Program-made: the position numbers and the translations under genes
The notes under the pieces: model-generated
Told to the model about the DNA's origin: nothing
The model's input: only the letters and a program-made list of their open reading frames with translations
Database searches by the model: none
From: Lithospermum erythrorhizon
Taxonomy: Eukaryota > Streptophyta > Magnoliopsida > Boraginales > Boraginaceae
NCBI GenBank assembly: GCA_019722365.1
Contig: JADFUC010000963.1
Location: forward strand, 124,001 to 188,000
DNA length: 64,000 bases
Direction: 5' to 3'
In this document: positions 24,590 to 35,860 of the stretch, one piece after another
How the letters are laid out: every line of letters starts with the position of its first letter
Position numbering within the stretch: position 1 is the first letter of the stretch

Positions 24590-25145
24590 GCGTAAGTCAG
24601 GGCAGCGGGTTTCTAAGGCAGTTTTTAGAGGTTTGGGCTTTTTTGGCCCGTGTTTCCTATTCGATTTAGGTTTTAGACCTAGGGTCTTTGTAGCCTATAT
24701 ATATGAGTGTTATGAGTCTCTATGAGTGTGTGACTTCCTTATCCCAGTGTGGTTAGAAATCCGACTTATAGGTTGGGAATATGGATAGTTTAATCTTATT
24801 CTTAGAATTATGAGAGTTTATCATCATTCTTGGTGAGGTAATGAAAAGTCATAGAGATTCGAGAAGCATATATGAGACTTGTGCACGGAGTTTCGTGTGA
24901 AAACATCCAATTAACAGTCGTAGAATAGAGTTCTTGAGTCTGTAACAATCTTCATGTGATAAAAATTTGGATGTACGCTTTTCGCGTGAGGAACGGGGGT
25001 AAAATCTTTAATGTCGATTTAATTTTCTCATTATTTTTTTTACATTTGTCATATACGAATTAGTGTTATATAATTTGTTTGGGAGATGGGCATCTGAGGC
25101 GAGGATCGAGTAGTGGGATAGTGTCGATACACCCACAGTGTGGTG
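24590..25145 (+). repeat. Possible LTR, unpaired
   Basis: A TATA-like CCTATATATATGAG near 24694 is followed by a moderately GC leader, TTCGTGTGAAAACATCC, CGCGTGAGGAACGGGGG and a T-rich segment, an arrangement like the R-U5 part of a plant LTR. No second copy, primer-binding site or coding region was found nearby. Confidence 0.25.
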
Positions 25146-25828
25146 ATTACGGTGTAGGATTCAAAACAAATCGAGCGGCCAGCTTGATGTGAGCGGCGGA
25201 AAAAGACCTTGCCATACATGAGTATAACAGATAAGAATTCAGTTTATTCAATGAGGCACAAATTCTAAATTTCAAATATAACATGTATAATAAGAAACTA
25301 TGTTTATATAATTAGCCATTGACATTGCATTTGATGTGTTCTATCATTAAATGAAGTCAAACTCAAATAGCAGAGTATTATATTCTACGACATGTTCATT
25401 TGTTGGAAATTTAAAAGGAAGCGGAAGAATTTCCGCGGTCACATTTGGTGTACCATTTTACCATGTCTGATATTATGACAAATAAAAGGTGAAAATGCAA
25501 TATATTCAAAAGCTTAGGGATTCCCCAACAAAATGAAATTCCTCATAATATGTCAACACTATCCATTTTGTTATAGGCAGGGAACAAGCATGTAAAGATA
25601 GATATAAGAGAACCGTAAATACAAGCGAGATATAATACTTGGCTTGACATTGTGCGAGAATCAGGGAGTAATCTATTAACATGCTACATAAAGTTGTAAA
25701 AAGAATGGAGTGTCGATGGCTAAACTTTCTTTGCGCTCCTTAAATCGAGCAACCTTAGATTATTCCCGATCACGAGACAAATATAGAATGACACACAACG
25801 ATAAGAAGATTTAAAAGCGAGAGAGGTT
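25146..25828. other. Gene-free stretch left of the copia element
   Basis: No supported gene or repeat boundary. Confidence 0.5.
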
Positions 25829-26170
25829 ATTTGGAAAGCAGGGCACTTTTTATAATATATATATACTCGAAAAAATGGAATAATATATTTATATAAGTTA
25901 CAAAGAAGACAACAATATTTGAAGGCTGCTTTGCTTTCGATTCTCTCTGTGAGGAGAGATTTTTATTATCTATATTATATATATATTAATGTTCTTTTAC
26001 TTTCAAATAAAGCTAGCGTAAGAATGTTATAGATATTCTAAATCAATTACTATCACTAAAATATAAGAGGTTAGAATTTGTTGATCTTTTCAATCCACAA
26101 ATAATGTAAGGAATATATCACCATTGTAAATTATATCCGCCGTTCCGTACAAAATCATTTGTTAATTCTT
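25829..26170 (-). repeat. 3' LTR of the copia element
   Basis: Aligned by eye with 30293-30641: TTGGAAAGC, AAAAATGGAATAATATATT, TTATAGATATTCTAAATCAA, AAATATAAGAGGTTAGAATT and AATGTAAGGAATATAT are shared in order. The polypurine-like AAGTGGGTAG (minus strand, about 26172-26181) lies just inside. Confidence 0.8.
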
Positions 26171-26400
26171 ACTACCCACTTAAATGATAGTTCTGCGTTC
26201 CCTATCTTTTCTTTTAAATTTTGGAACACCTCCGTCTTCAATGGCATTGTAAATATATCAGCAAGTTGATCCTCTGTTCTACAATGTAGTAGTTCCTCAA
26301 CTTTATCTTTTACTTGTTCTCGAATGAAGTGGTATTTCATGTTGATATGTTTACTTCGACTATGTGAAGCTGGTTGCTTCTTAGTGATATAGGCAGCGTG
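26155..26400 (-). pseudogene. copia RNase H, C-terminal part
   Basis: The minus-strand translation gives SRSKHINMKYHFIREQV, then RTEDQLADIFT and PLKTEVFQNLK, the end of copia RNase H (KHIDIRYHFIRE...TKPL). Upstream RNase H sequence to about 26930 is scrambled by indels. Confidence 0.8.
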
Positions 26401-26931
26401 TTATCAACGTATATAGTAATTGGTTCTTCTTTTGAATAATATAACTCGCATAAAATATACTTGACGTATTGCACGACATGTACATGCGGTATGTTTATAT
26501 ACTCTAACTTGGCGTGTTGAGGGAGTGCAACGGTTTGTTGTTTCTTTGATGACCACGAAAATATCGCTGAACCAATATGAAAAGCATATCCTGAAGTGCT
26601 TTTTCCATCATCAATATCTCCGCGTAGTCGATGTGAATATCCAGCAATTTCTTAAAGTGTGTAAAATAAAAAAATCATTCAATGTACCTTTGATATATCT
26701 TAGAATTCTTTTTGCTGCGATGAAATGATCTTTAGCTTTAGGTTCTCCCATTATGCACAACTGCCCAGTCAGTACATCTACGTAATATACGGGCAGTGAA
26801 AGTTAGATACCTCAAACTTCCAACTAGACTTTTTGAGCGATGTCGGATTTACCGACGCTCTTTTTTTGTTGAGTAGTTGCAGTTCGTTCTACTTATTTGG
26901 TGTCTTTACCGGTTCATCCTTCGTTATAAAC

Positions 26932-27484
26932 TTACTTAATATTTGCTTTGCATATTTTTGTTTGTGTGATATAAAGATCATTTTTTATTACGCTCGACTT
27001 GACTCCAAGAAAGTAAGACATTTGACCAATATCTGTCATTTCAAATTCATCAGTCATTATTTTCTTAAACTCATTGAACATACCAGGGTTGTTTCCGGTA
27101 AAAATCATGTCATCCACGTATAAACAAATTATCATCATATCTCCCCCTGAATTTGTTTTTATGTAAAGAGCATGCTCATAAGGACTCTTTACAAAACCAT
27201 TCTTAAAGAGAGTATTCATCGACCGCGTGTTCCCGAGCTCGGGAGGCACAACCCCAATCCGTCTGATACTTTAACAGTCGATAGACTTTATCTTCTTGGC
27301 CTTGATGAATATATCTCAGTGGTTGTTCAATGTAGACTTCTTCGTCGAGATACCCATTTAGGAATCTTGACTTCGCGTCCATTTGATAAATTTTCCATTG
27401 ATTACATTTTGCAATTGTTGTAAGGAATACAATATGGTATCGACTCTTCTGTGGAGGCAAATACTTAATCATAATTGATACCAT
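26932..27484 (-). pseudogene. copia reverse transcriptase fragments
   Basis: Two reading frames carry the conserved blocks: QMDAKSRFLNGYLDEEVYIE near 27340-27400 and LYVDDMIFTGNN with SYFLGV near 26990-27140. YVDD is the catalytic motif. A frameshift lies between them near 27225-27260, in a GC-rich patch not expected in this domain. Confidence 0.88.
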
Positions 27485-28053
27485 ATTTACGCTTGTAACG
27501 CTTTAGCAACCGGCGCGCCTTGTACTTTATTTTTCCTTCTTGATTTGTCTTTGTCTTGTAGACCCATTTGGCGCTATTGCCTTGTGTCATACGGAAGATT
27601 TGTAAGTTCCAGTATCGTTAACTGGCGATTCGTCAATTTCTTCATCCGTGACGTTGTTGTTTACTTTCTTCACTAAAACGCCAGATATTCTTGGATCACA
27701 TTCGCCATTAAACAAAATAATGAATAATCAAAATTTCTTGCTCGGACTTGTTGAGTCATAAATTTCATCAGGTTTCTCATATTTTTGGTCTTTCTCCTTG
27801 AACTATTCTGTTGCTACCCATTGATGTTGCGCTATTCTTTGTCGTCGTTGGGTGTTGATTGGGGAGTTTGTTGATTAGGACTTGGTGGAGGTAGGATCAT
27901 CATTTCCGCGTCTTACATCTTGGGGTCAACGCATTCATCACCGTCATTAAAAAATAGACCTGCGATATTTCTTTAACCCGTGTTTCCGTCTCGATGTCTG
28001 TTTAGAGTAATTGACATCACGAGAGAGATAATTAACTTCTTTGTCCATTTGGA

Positions 28054-28489
28054 TTATAGAGTACATCTGTTTTGCTTAACTTTTGTCATATCCGATGAAG
28101 ATGCATTTTTCGCCTTTGTCATCCAACTTTTTTCTCTTTTGATCAGGAATATGTGCATATGCAATACACCCAAAAATTCTGAGATGTGCAACTGATGGTT
28201 TGGTTCCACTCCATGCTTCATTTGGAGTCTTGTATTTGACACTTTTTGTTGGAGATCGATTCAACAAATAAACAGCAGATAAGACGGCTTCAGCCCAAAA
28301 TGTTCTCGGCATCTTTTCTTTATCGTATACTTGCCCGTGTCCAAGAATAGTGCGATTCTTTCTTTCTGCAACACCATTCTGTTGTGGAGTATATGACGTT
28401 GTCAACTGATGATTGATTCCATGTGTTATTACAAAAGGTAAACAAGTTTGAAGTATATTCTCCTCCTCCCGCCGATCAGTGTCTTTCAA
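28054..28489 (-). pseudogene. copia integrase core fragment
   Basis: Contains TSYTPQQNGVAERKNRT (with the catalytic Glu of DDE), FWAEAVLSAVYLLNRSP, LRIFGCIAYAHIP and KCIFIGYDKS, all standard copia integrase blocks. The frame stops upstream in the 28490-28610 interval, where the first part of the core is disrupted. Confidence 0.88.
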
Positions 28490-28609
28490 AAATATTTATT
28501 CACTTTTTTGCTTTTCCACCATTGCTTTGAACTCCTTGAATTTTTTCAAAAGATTACGCTTTTCTTTCAAAATATATACCCAACTTTTCACTAAAATCAT
28601 CAATAAATG

Positions 28610-28957
28610 TTATGTAATACTGCTCCTTAAATGATACGATGTCGAGCGGACCGTATATGCAGCCTTAATAATTTCTAGAGGTAAATGCTTGCTTTCTCCA
28701 TGATTTTCCCGATGAGGAAAACTTTGTCTATGTTGTTTTCCTTTTAACACGTACTTATTGCTTGGTTGGTTTGGTTCGTTTATTTCTGTGAGCCGTACAC
28801 ACGTCTTTGTTTTGGATAATAATTTTAAACCAGTAAATCCAAGATGACCAAATCTCATATGCCATAACCACGAGTCATTTTTAATGAGTGACTTCAAACA
28901 CTTTTGCACCATCGTTTGCATGTTGAGTGTGAACAAACGGTTCTTTGTCATCTCCAC
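28610..28957 (-). pseudogene. copia GAG-pre-integrase fragment
   Basis: LWHMRFGHLGFTGLKLLSK matches the GAG-pre-integrase domain (LWHRRLGH...L..L). The remainder shifts frame. Confidence 0.8.
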
Positions 28958-29373
28958 TTTGATGGCGGTAGTGCTGAACTTGATTTTGGATTTTGAGAGG
29001 AATTGTCCTCGTCCGTATGTGTATCCACTTTCTCCTTGAGTTGACAGGGGCGTGATGTACTTTTGAAAGCAAGTATATAATAGGCATCATTTATGCAACT
29101 GCTTATCGGCGGAACTGCTTTAATAATATCGTTATTGTCTTCAGCACTAAGGTTTTTGTGAGTCACCAGTAACTTCCTCACTTGGCGTCGCGTTTATCTG
29201 CATGTAAATATTCCTTTGACGCGGATAGCGTTGGCACGTTTGAATCGAATGCCAAACATTTTTTGTTGCATTCCTCGTTTCACTTTATATGTAGAGGAAT
29301 ATGACATCTCCGTCATCTTTCTCTTTATCCCCAATGTTGTAAAAGTGATTTCTTTCACCACAGGATTTGATCT

Positions 29374-29415
29374 ACATTCATAGCTGAAATGACCAGTCTT
29401 GTTGCAATTATAACA
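29374..29415 (-). pseudogene. copia Gag zinc knuckle
   Basis: The minus strand encodes CYNCNKTGHFSYEC, an exact C-x2-C-x4-H-x4-C nucleocapsid knuckle. Gag sequence to its right, up to about 30250, is too disrupted to follow. Confidence 0.8.
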
Positions 29416-30261
29416 TTGAATATGAGACTTGTCACCTTGTGGTTGAAAACTACCTCTTCCTCGACCTCTGAATCCTCTGGGTGAATGTTGAAAACTTCGT
29501 TTAATGCAGTCTACATTAAATAGTTATCTTGCGTGTCTCGTCCTTGAGAACCGCCTCTAAAGCCACTTTCTTCTTTGTGCGTAACTACTAGTGCCTAAAT
29601 TATCGCTGTTAGACATCTTGCTTTGCAAAGCCTTCTCAAAATTATCGTTTCATCATATTGATTCGTCGTTGTTAGTGTCTTTGAGAGAACCCTTGGCTTC
29701 GTCAATCGAAGTGTAGATAAATCTTTTGACTCCTCAGTTAAATGTCCTGACATATTCAAACTCTTTTGTCAATGAGCGAAGAAGCTTACTCCCACGTGAC
29801 CACGATCTCGTCTGACTTGTTCTCCATTCTTTTCATCTCGTTTGATACCGTTTTCAAGCAGAGTTACATATTCATTTAATATTCTCTGAACTTTTCATCT
29901 TTAGATTTTCAGTGCGCCTCGAAGTAGATGCGTACCTTCTTCCTTTTACCCCTTGAAATGATCTTTGTCAAATTTCCCGTACGTCCTTGGATGTTCACTG
30001 CTCACGATATTTCAAAAGGTTGATTAAATCGCGCCTTAATGGCAAATAATACCTCTTGTCCTTTTTGAGAATCTCTTAGCGATATTCTTTCGGCATTTGG
30101 AAGAGCTGCTTGACACGGATTTTCGGTACCGGTATATCCATTTCAACTCGTCGAGATATCGTGAGAGCAGAGTAGAACTTCGTTTGTATACTCGATTCCC
30201 TTAATTTGTTACATAGTTAATTTGAATCTGGCGGTTGAATCATATTAATTTTATTCTCCCT

Positions 30262-30275
30262 CGAATCTCTGACAC
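30262..30275 (-). other. Primer-binding-like site
   Basis: The minus strand reads TGGTGTCAGAG a short distance inside the 5' LTR, close to the TGGTATCAGAGC typical of copia elements primed by initiator tRNA-Met. Confidence 0.55.
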
Positions 30276-30292
30276 CATTTCACGATCTGGCT

Positions 30293-30641
30293 TGTTGGAA
30301 AGCTTGAGATAGGTTTTTTATAATATATATATATATACCGAAAAAATGGAATAATATATTTATTTATATAAATTCTGAGAAAGCAGCAAATATTTCGAAG
30401 GCTGTTTGCTCGATTCTACTGCGGAGAGATTTTATTATCTATATTATATATATATATTTAATGTTGTTGCTCTTTCTAAAATAAAACTGCGTAAGAATAT
30501 TTATAGATATTCTAAATCAATTACTATCACTAAAATATAAGAGGTTAGAATTTGTTGATCTTTTCAATCACAAATAATGTAAGGAATATATCTACCATTA
30601 GCAGAATTATATCCTTCGTTCCATGAAATCATTTTGTTAAT
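30293..30641 (-). repeat. 5' LTR of the copia element
   Basis: Partner of 25829-26170; the inner edge reads TGTTGGAAAGC on the plus strand. Confidence 0.8.
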
Positions 30642-32080
30642 TCTAAGGTGCTAAATCATATATGGAGATACATGATCTGATAGACTTTTGTAAACTCCTA
30701 GCATAGAATGAAAACAAAACAGGCAAGCGAAACACCATAAGGTAAATAAAAGGCGAAATCATTTATCCAACACACAAACAAATATACCAAAATAGAACTA
30801 TTTTCATATTAGTAAAGGATAAAAATCAAGCTAAAAAAATCATCAAACTAAGAGTAAACAAGCAACATGATACTCATTAAGACTAATAACATAAAGATAC
30901 CATCCAAAATACATTACTAATCAACAAGAAATCATTTGAAATACATATTTATACTATGACGGCATAACCTCATATTAACACTAATGCTTTAACAATCTTG
31001 ACTTCAAATGAAAAAAAAAGATTTGGTGCTTTTAATTGAAACCATGAACTCTAAAAGTCGGCTTTTCGATAAATTCAACAAAATACCAATAAAAGGATCT
31101 ACTAAATGGATTAGAAAGGAGTAAGTGGTACATAATTGCAAAATGAGAATAATTGAAGCCCCAAAGAATGTATAATATTTATAAGTTCATCGATCAAAAG
31201 TAGCCAAATAAAGGCAACTTCTCACTATATTCTTTTCTTGATTTAGTAAATTTTTAATCGTGAAAATTCAATTCGGTAGTCTGAAGCCAGTCGATCTGAA
31301 TAAGCAAGAAAATAAAAAATTTGGATAACAATAGAGAGGATATGAGTTGAATACCTGAAGAAGCAACAATATTGCAAAATGAACAACAATTGAAAAAGAA
31401 AGAGAAAGAACCTACATAGCAAAAGCCAAAAATCGAAACACTTTCGGCAAATTAATGCAAAAATTAGTATGAAATATGTCCATATTGCATTTAATTGCTC
31501 TGAGAAATAATAGTGTTTGTAATAAGCGATAGAATGTAGGGTTGTGATTGATTTGAGCAGCAGTTTGAGATGTTTTGTTAACAAGCGTAGGTTATGGATC
31601 ATCTGCTTGTGGAGTCCCAATGCCTTGAATAATCCGGAAATGTACACCTTAGGCGGCATAAGGTACAAGAAAATAATGCAGAATTACTATGACCGTGGCT
31701 TATTTTAAAGACAGGCCATAGAGAATTTAAGTATTGAGTTTAATTTGGACAATATTCTCATGCTCTAGTGGGAATGAAAAAATTGAAGCAGGCACGAAAC
31801 GATGTATTATAAATTAACATGCCAAAAATATTGTTCATCTGAAAGTGAAACACGACCAACCAACATTAGGTTTTGTAATAGTTTGCTTACATATACGAGT
31901 TTATGAACTTCAAAAATGATTTAATGCTTCATCCCCAGATATGGTTTATGAAATATTGACAATTTCAGGTAGTTAATGTCCTTGACTTATTCTGACAATG
32001 GCATAAAAGTGGTTCGATTAAAGTTGGAGTTTCTTAAACTTAATTTGAATTATTAAAAATGTATTATCTTATAATTTTAG
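30642..32080. other. Gene-free stretch
   Basis: No supported gene. The 141-residue minus frame at 31243-31668 is rich in Phe, Leu, Ile and Tyr through AT bias and shows no domain or matching intron signals. Confidence 0.45.
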
Positions 32081-32082
32081 AG

Positions 32083-33235
32083 AAATTATTAATTTACAAC
32101 CTATCCCGTTTTGGGACTGTCCAAAAATATTATCTTAAAAGTTTATTAAATAATTTAATTAATTTATCGAGTTTTTACTATACTTGATAATTGTCAAAAA
32201 AAGGGGGGCATAAGCCCATTAGTCGAATGTATGCTCTTTGTATTCCGTTTTGGTGGTTTTGATTTGATCCTTCCTCGAGGGTTTGCTAGGGTAATAATTT
32301 GCTCGAAATTCTAATGTAGTTGATAATTGCAAAAAAAAAAAAAAAATCCAAACTCCCGACATATGACGGTCAATTGAGTATTAATTTATGTCTTATTGTA
32401 GTTGATAATTAAAAAAATTAAAAATGAAAAATGCAAATTATTAATTTAGCACCCTATCTCCCGAGTTAGGACGGACAAAAAATATTATTAGATATTTTAT
32501 TAAATAATTGACTATTAATTGTTGAACCTATTGTAGATGATAATTGTAAAAAAAGCAAGCACGTATCCCGTTGCGATTGCTTAGAGAGTTTATTAAAATC
32601 AGTATTAATTTATCGAGCTTCTACTGTAGTTGATAATTGCAAAATAAAAAATTCAAAAATAAAAATAAAAAAGGAACGAAAAAACAAGAAATATTAATTT
32701 TAGCACCAGCACTAGAAAAAGGAGCATTTGTAACATAAATCAAAATGCATAAATATCCTGAGTGTGTGACATTACTGGCGATGTTCGAAGACACAATAAT
32801 AAAACCCACAAAAATTTCGGGTAAAAATATTGGCAATATAGTAATATTTATGTGGTATTAACGATTTCACGACAAAAAGAAATACAATGGCGTTTTTAGG
32901 CGTTATATCTTAAATGTGTCACGCCAAAGCTTACCGACTTTAGAGCGTCTGAAATGTTTCCGGGTAGAAGCAACATGTCTACAAGCGTCCGCGGTATTAC
33001 TAGCTATACGACATAATTGTGAGGTTATTACCTATTTTCAGTCGGGACCCGGCCAAAAATATTATACTCCATGAATAGTTTATTAAGAAAATGAAAAGGA
33101 TGGAAAAAACAATAATTATTAATTTAACACCTTATCCTCGAGTCTGGACCGGTCAAAAATATGATCTTAAACGGTTTATTAAATAATAGTATTAATTTAT
33201 AGAGTTTAAAAAAACTTGACAAAAAAAAAAACATG
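32083..33235. repeat. Diverged repeat units around ATTATTAATTTA and GTTGATAATTG
   Basis: At least three units, near 32083-32205, 32428-32550 and 33110-33235, share ATTATTAATTTA-type starts, an ACC(C/T)TATC...GAGT segment, CAAAAATAT, TTTATTAAATAAT and usually a GATAATTG plus A-run. Partial units fall between them. Spacing is irregular, so this is a degenerate cluster and not a clean satellite. Confidence 0.55.
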
Positions 33236-33249
33236 GCGTATGGGTAGCG

Positions 33250-35240
33250 CGTCCACCATGCATTACAACTTTTATAACTATATCTATGATTTCTTGTGTT
33301 TAACCTTGGTATGCACACTTCTTGAATATTAATAACGAGAAAATGTTGTCTTTAGTCGTCTGTCAGCGTGTCACAAATTCTTATGAAGAATTTTGACTAA
33401 GCGGGTAAAAATTTGAAGGCAATCAAAAGAAATAAATTATAACAGATAAAACAAAATTCGGAATCTATCCTTACTACAATTTTAAAGAATAATCAATTGT
33501 TGATAATGGCGTTAAGTAATCAAATTTTAAATAAACATGACATAAATTGAAAGGAGAAATTTGGAAGATTGTCTTTGCTTTAGCCTTTTTTAAATTCTAG
33601 CATGCTTGAATTTTTTTTAGCTCGATACTACGCATCCTCGAAGTCAAAAAATACCCCCCTACTCCTTTCATCTTTCCCTCATTCTCGATCCTACATCGCA
33701 TTACTCCCCACACCCAGGACATTCACTATGACCTACTAAAGCTCTCCCGGCTTCCCTTGCATTGCGCTTCCCTTTATTTGCCTACCATACAAAAGGGAAG
33801 CCACTCCCGAACACTAAACTACCCTTCTTAACAAAAAACACTTTGGCTTACTTGCTTGACCAAAACTACACGCGCCCCCAAAACAACCTCGCCTACTTTT
33901 TTTAAGCAGTCCAGCAACAAAAAATCACTACAGCGACCAAAATCACTTTTTCTGCCCAGACACCAAGAGCTAGTTATTACACGAAACACATCAAATGAGT
34001 TACAACCGCATTTTAAAAACTCCAAATATTATATAAAATGACACGAAAGAGCTTGCATTAACTCAAAATTCAAATTAAGCGATACATTGTAAAGATGTAT
34101 TAAATAAAGTGTAGATAAAGAAGTTCAAATCTCTGCACTTTCTTCTCACGCTCTAAATATACGTGATCTTGAAGATATATACATATACACTACTGCATTG
34201 TAAAAAGGTTCTCCAATTTGATTTTGAATAAATTTATTCAAATTAAGTTTATTATCTTAAAAAGTAATTGAATACTACCGAAGAGTTAATCGAGTAATAA
34301 TGTTTGATAAATAAAGCGTGATGCTGATATGAATTAAAAAAATACTCTTATGTTCTTTGTAAATTTGTTGTATAAATAAGTCAATTAATAATCTTTAATT
34401 AAAGTCAGCGACAATGAGCTACTTGTCGTCAGCTGCGTGACATTGGTTTTCTCATTTCCATTTAGGTTACAAAATCTAACAAATATTGTCCATTTTGATG
34501 GGGACGCATATATTTTCACGCATCCACGTATTGGAACCGCGCCGCACGCATTACAACTTTTATAACTATATCTATGATTTTATGATATTTTAACCTTGGT
34601 GTCTACACTTATTGAATATTAATAACAGAAAATGATGTCTTTAGTCGATACATCAACATCAACATGTCTCAATTGCTATGAAGAAATTTTGACTAAACGG
34701 GTAAAGGGTTGAAGGCAATCAAAGAATGCATGTAACTTGAGAGAAACAAATTTCGAGAATCTATCTACTCTGACTTTCAAGAATAGTCAATTGTTGATAA
34801 TGGCATTCTAAGTAATCAAATTTTAAACAAACATGACATAAATTGAAAAGGAGAAATTTGGAAGATTGTCACACCTTTGACCTTTTTTAAAATTCCAGCA
34901 TACTTGAAATTTTTTTAGCTCCAATACTACACATCCCCTACAAAAAGTCAAAAATACCCCCTTCTCCTTTCATCTTCCCTCCTCTTCTCCAATGCGTCTA
35001 TCGCGGCAAGCTCCCTGCCCCCGACCACCACTGCGGCCCACATCCCTTCTTCCTGCTTCAGCCCCAGCCTTCCTTGGCTGCACTTAGCTACAAAGAAACC
35101 CCGCTCTACCGCTGAGAGCAAGCCTACCGCTACTAACAAAAACACTTAAACACACTTTTGACAGTAGCCCCAGCAATCCCATGACAAAAAATCACTAGCA
35201 ACTGACCAAAAATCATCTTTATGACCATCAGTTACCAAAA
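33250..35240 (+). repeat. Local direct duplication (about 33250-33960 and 34547-35240)
   Basis: Both copies begin GCATTACAACTTTTATAACT and share, in order, CCTTGGT, GAATATTAATAAC, TTTTGACTAA, GGCAATCAAA, CAATTGTTGATAATGGC and GACATAAATTGAAA, followed by the left part of the Mutator-like element. The second copy contains the complete element. The first breaks off inside it near 33960 and joins a different repeat. Confidence 0.8.
33960..34545 (+). repeat. Dispersed repeat B, copy 1
   Basis: Matches 43335-43920 nearly throughout: ACACATCAAAT, CATTTTAAAAACTCCAAATA, GATCTTGAAGATATATA, AATTTGATTTTGAATAAATT, CAAATATTGTCCATTTTGAT and CACGTATTGGAACCG. No transposon ends or coding region were identified. 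Confidence 0.8.
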
Positions 35241-35860
35241 CTCAAGCTTTGACAAGAAACACCCGGCTAGACACGATATTGGTGTATTTCGGTGTTGTGA
35301 GTATATTGGTCTACCAAATACCGCATTAACAAGCTTGCAAAATATTACCACAAACCAAAAATCATCGCCCACCGCCCTTTGCTTGATCTTCACAAAGCAG
35401 CCCCCACTGACTTGACAATTTTTGTCCCAAATTACCACCACAAATAAGTAAAACCACAAGCCCACACAGTTAGAAATAAAATCCTACCCCGCTGATTAAA
35501 GAGCAAGAAGAAATAAAAGGGTCGCGATTTAGGATTTTGCGAGGAGGGGCGTGACTTCAGGTTGGAGGAGAATCGGAAAATGCGGGGATGAAGGGAGAAA
35601 GGATGGGAGGCGGGGTGGAGGAAGGGAGGAGTGGAGGCGGGGGTGGGGGGTGGGGAGGGGGGCCGATGGTGAGGTGGTGGGAGAGGGTAGGTGGTGGTGA
35701 TGGAGGATTGAAAAAGAGGAAGAAGAGGGAAGATGAAAGGCGAAGGAGGCATTTTTTACTTTTTGTAAGGGGAGTGTGGTATTAGAGTTAAAAAATTTCC
35801 AAGTGTGATAGAATTTAGAAAAAAAAAAGTCAAAAGGTGTAATAGTCTTTCAAATTTCTC
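34851..35860. mobile_element. Mutator-like (MULE-type) element, 1,010 bp, with long TIRs
   Basis: The first 140 or so bases and the reverse complement of the last 140 align: GAGAAATTTGGAAGATTGTC against GAGAAATTTGAAAGACTATT, then ACACCTTT, CTTGAAATTTTTTTAG against CTTGGAAATTTTTTAA, and CCCTACAAAAAGTCAAAAAT against CCCTTACAAAAAGTAAAAAA. Nine-base flanks ATTGAAAAG (34842-34850) and ATTGAAAAT (35861-35869) match at eight positions. Long TIRs plus a 9-bp duplication identify the Mutator superfamily. The interior is pyrimidine-rich on the left and G-rich on the right, with no transposase, so it is non-autonomous. Confidence 0.85.
35588..35710 (+). repeat. G-rich tract inside the Mutator-like element
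   Basis: Long runs such as GGCGGGGGTGGGGGGTGGGG dominate. The frames on either strand (Gly-rich on plus, Pro/Ser-rich on minus) result from composition and are not genes. G-quadruplex formation is plausible. Confidence 0.65.

Larger units (their letters stand above)
25829..30641 (-). mobile_element. Decayed Ty1/copia retrotransposon with both LTRs
   Basis: On the minus strand, from right to left: 5' LTR, primer-binding-like site, gag with a CCHC knuckle, GAG-pre-integrase, integrase, reverse transcriptase, RNase H, 3' LTR. This order (integrase before RT) defines Ty1/copia. The coding sequence is cut by frameshifts and stops in every domain, so the copy cannot make its own proteins. The LTRs are about 340-350 bp and clearly alike but carry many differences and indels, consistent with an old insertion. 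A clean target duplication is not visible. Confidence 0.9.

Noticed and set aside
31243..31668. 141-residue hydrophobic minus-strand open frame
   Set aside because: Its hydrophobicity follows from AT-rich codons, and no family or topology pattern is convincing.
35432..35785. Pro-rich minus frame and Gly-rich plus frame
   Set aside because: Both come from the G-rich tract within the Mutator-like element.
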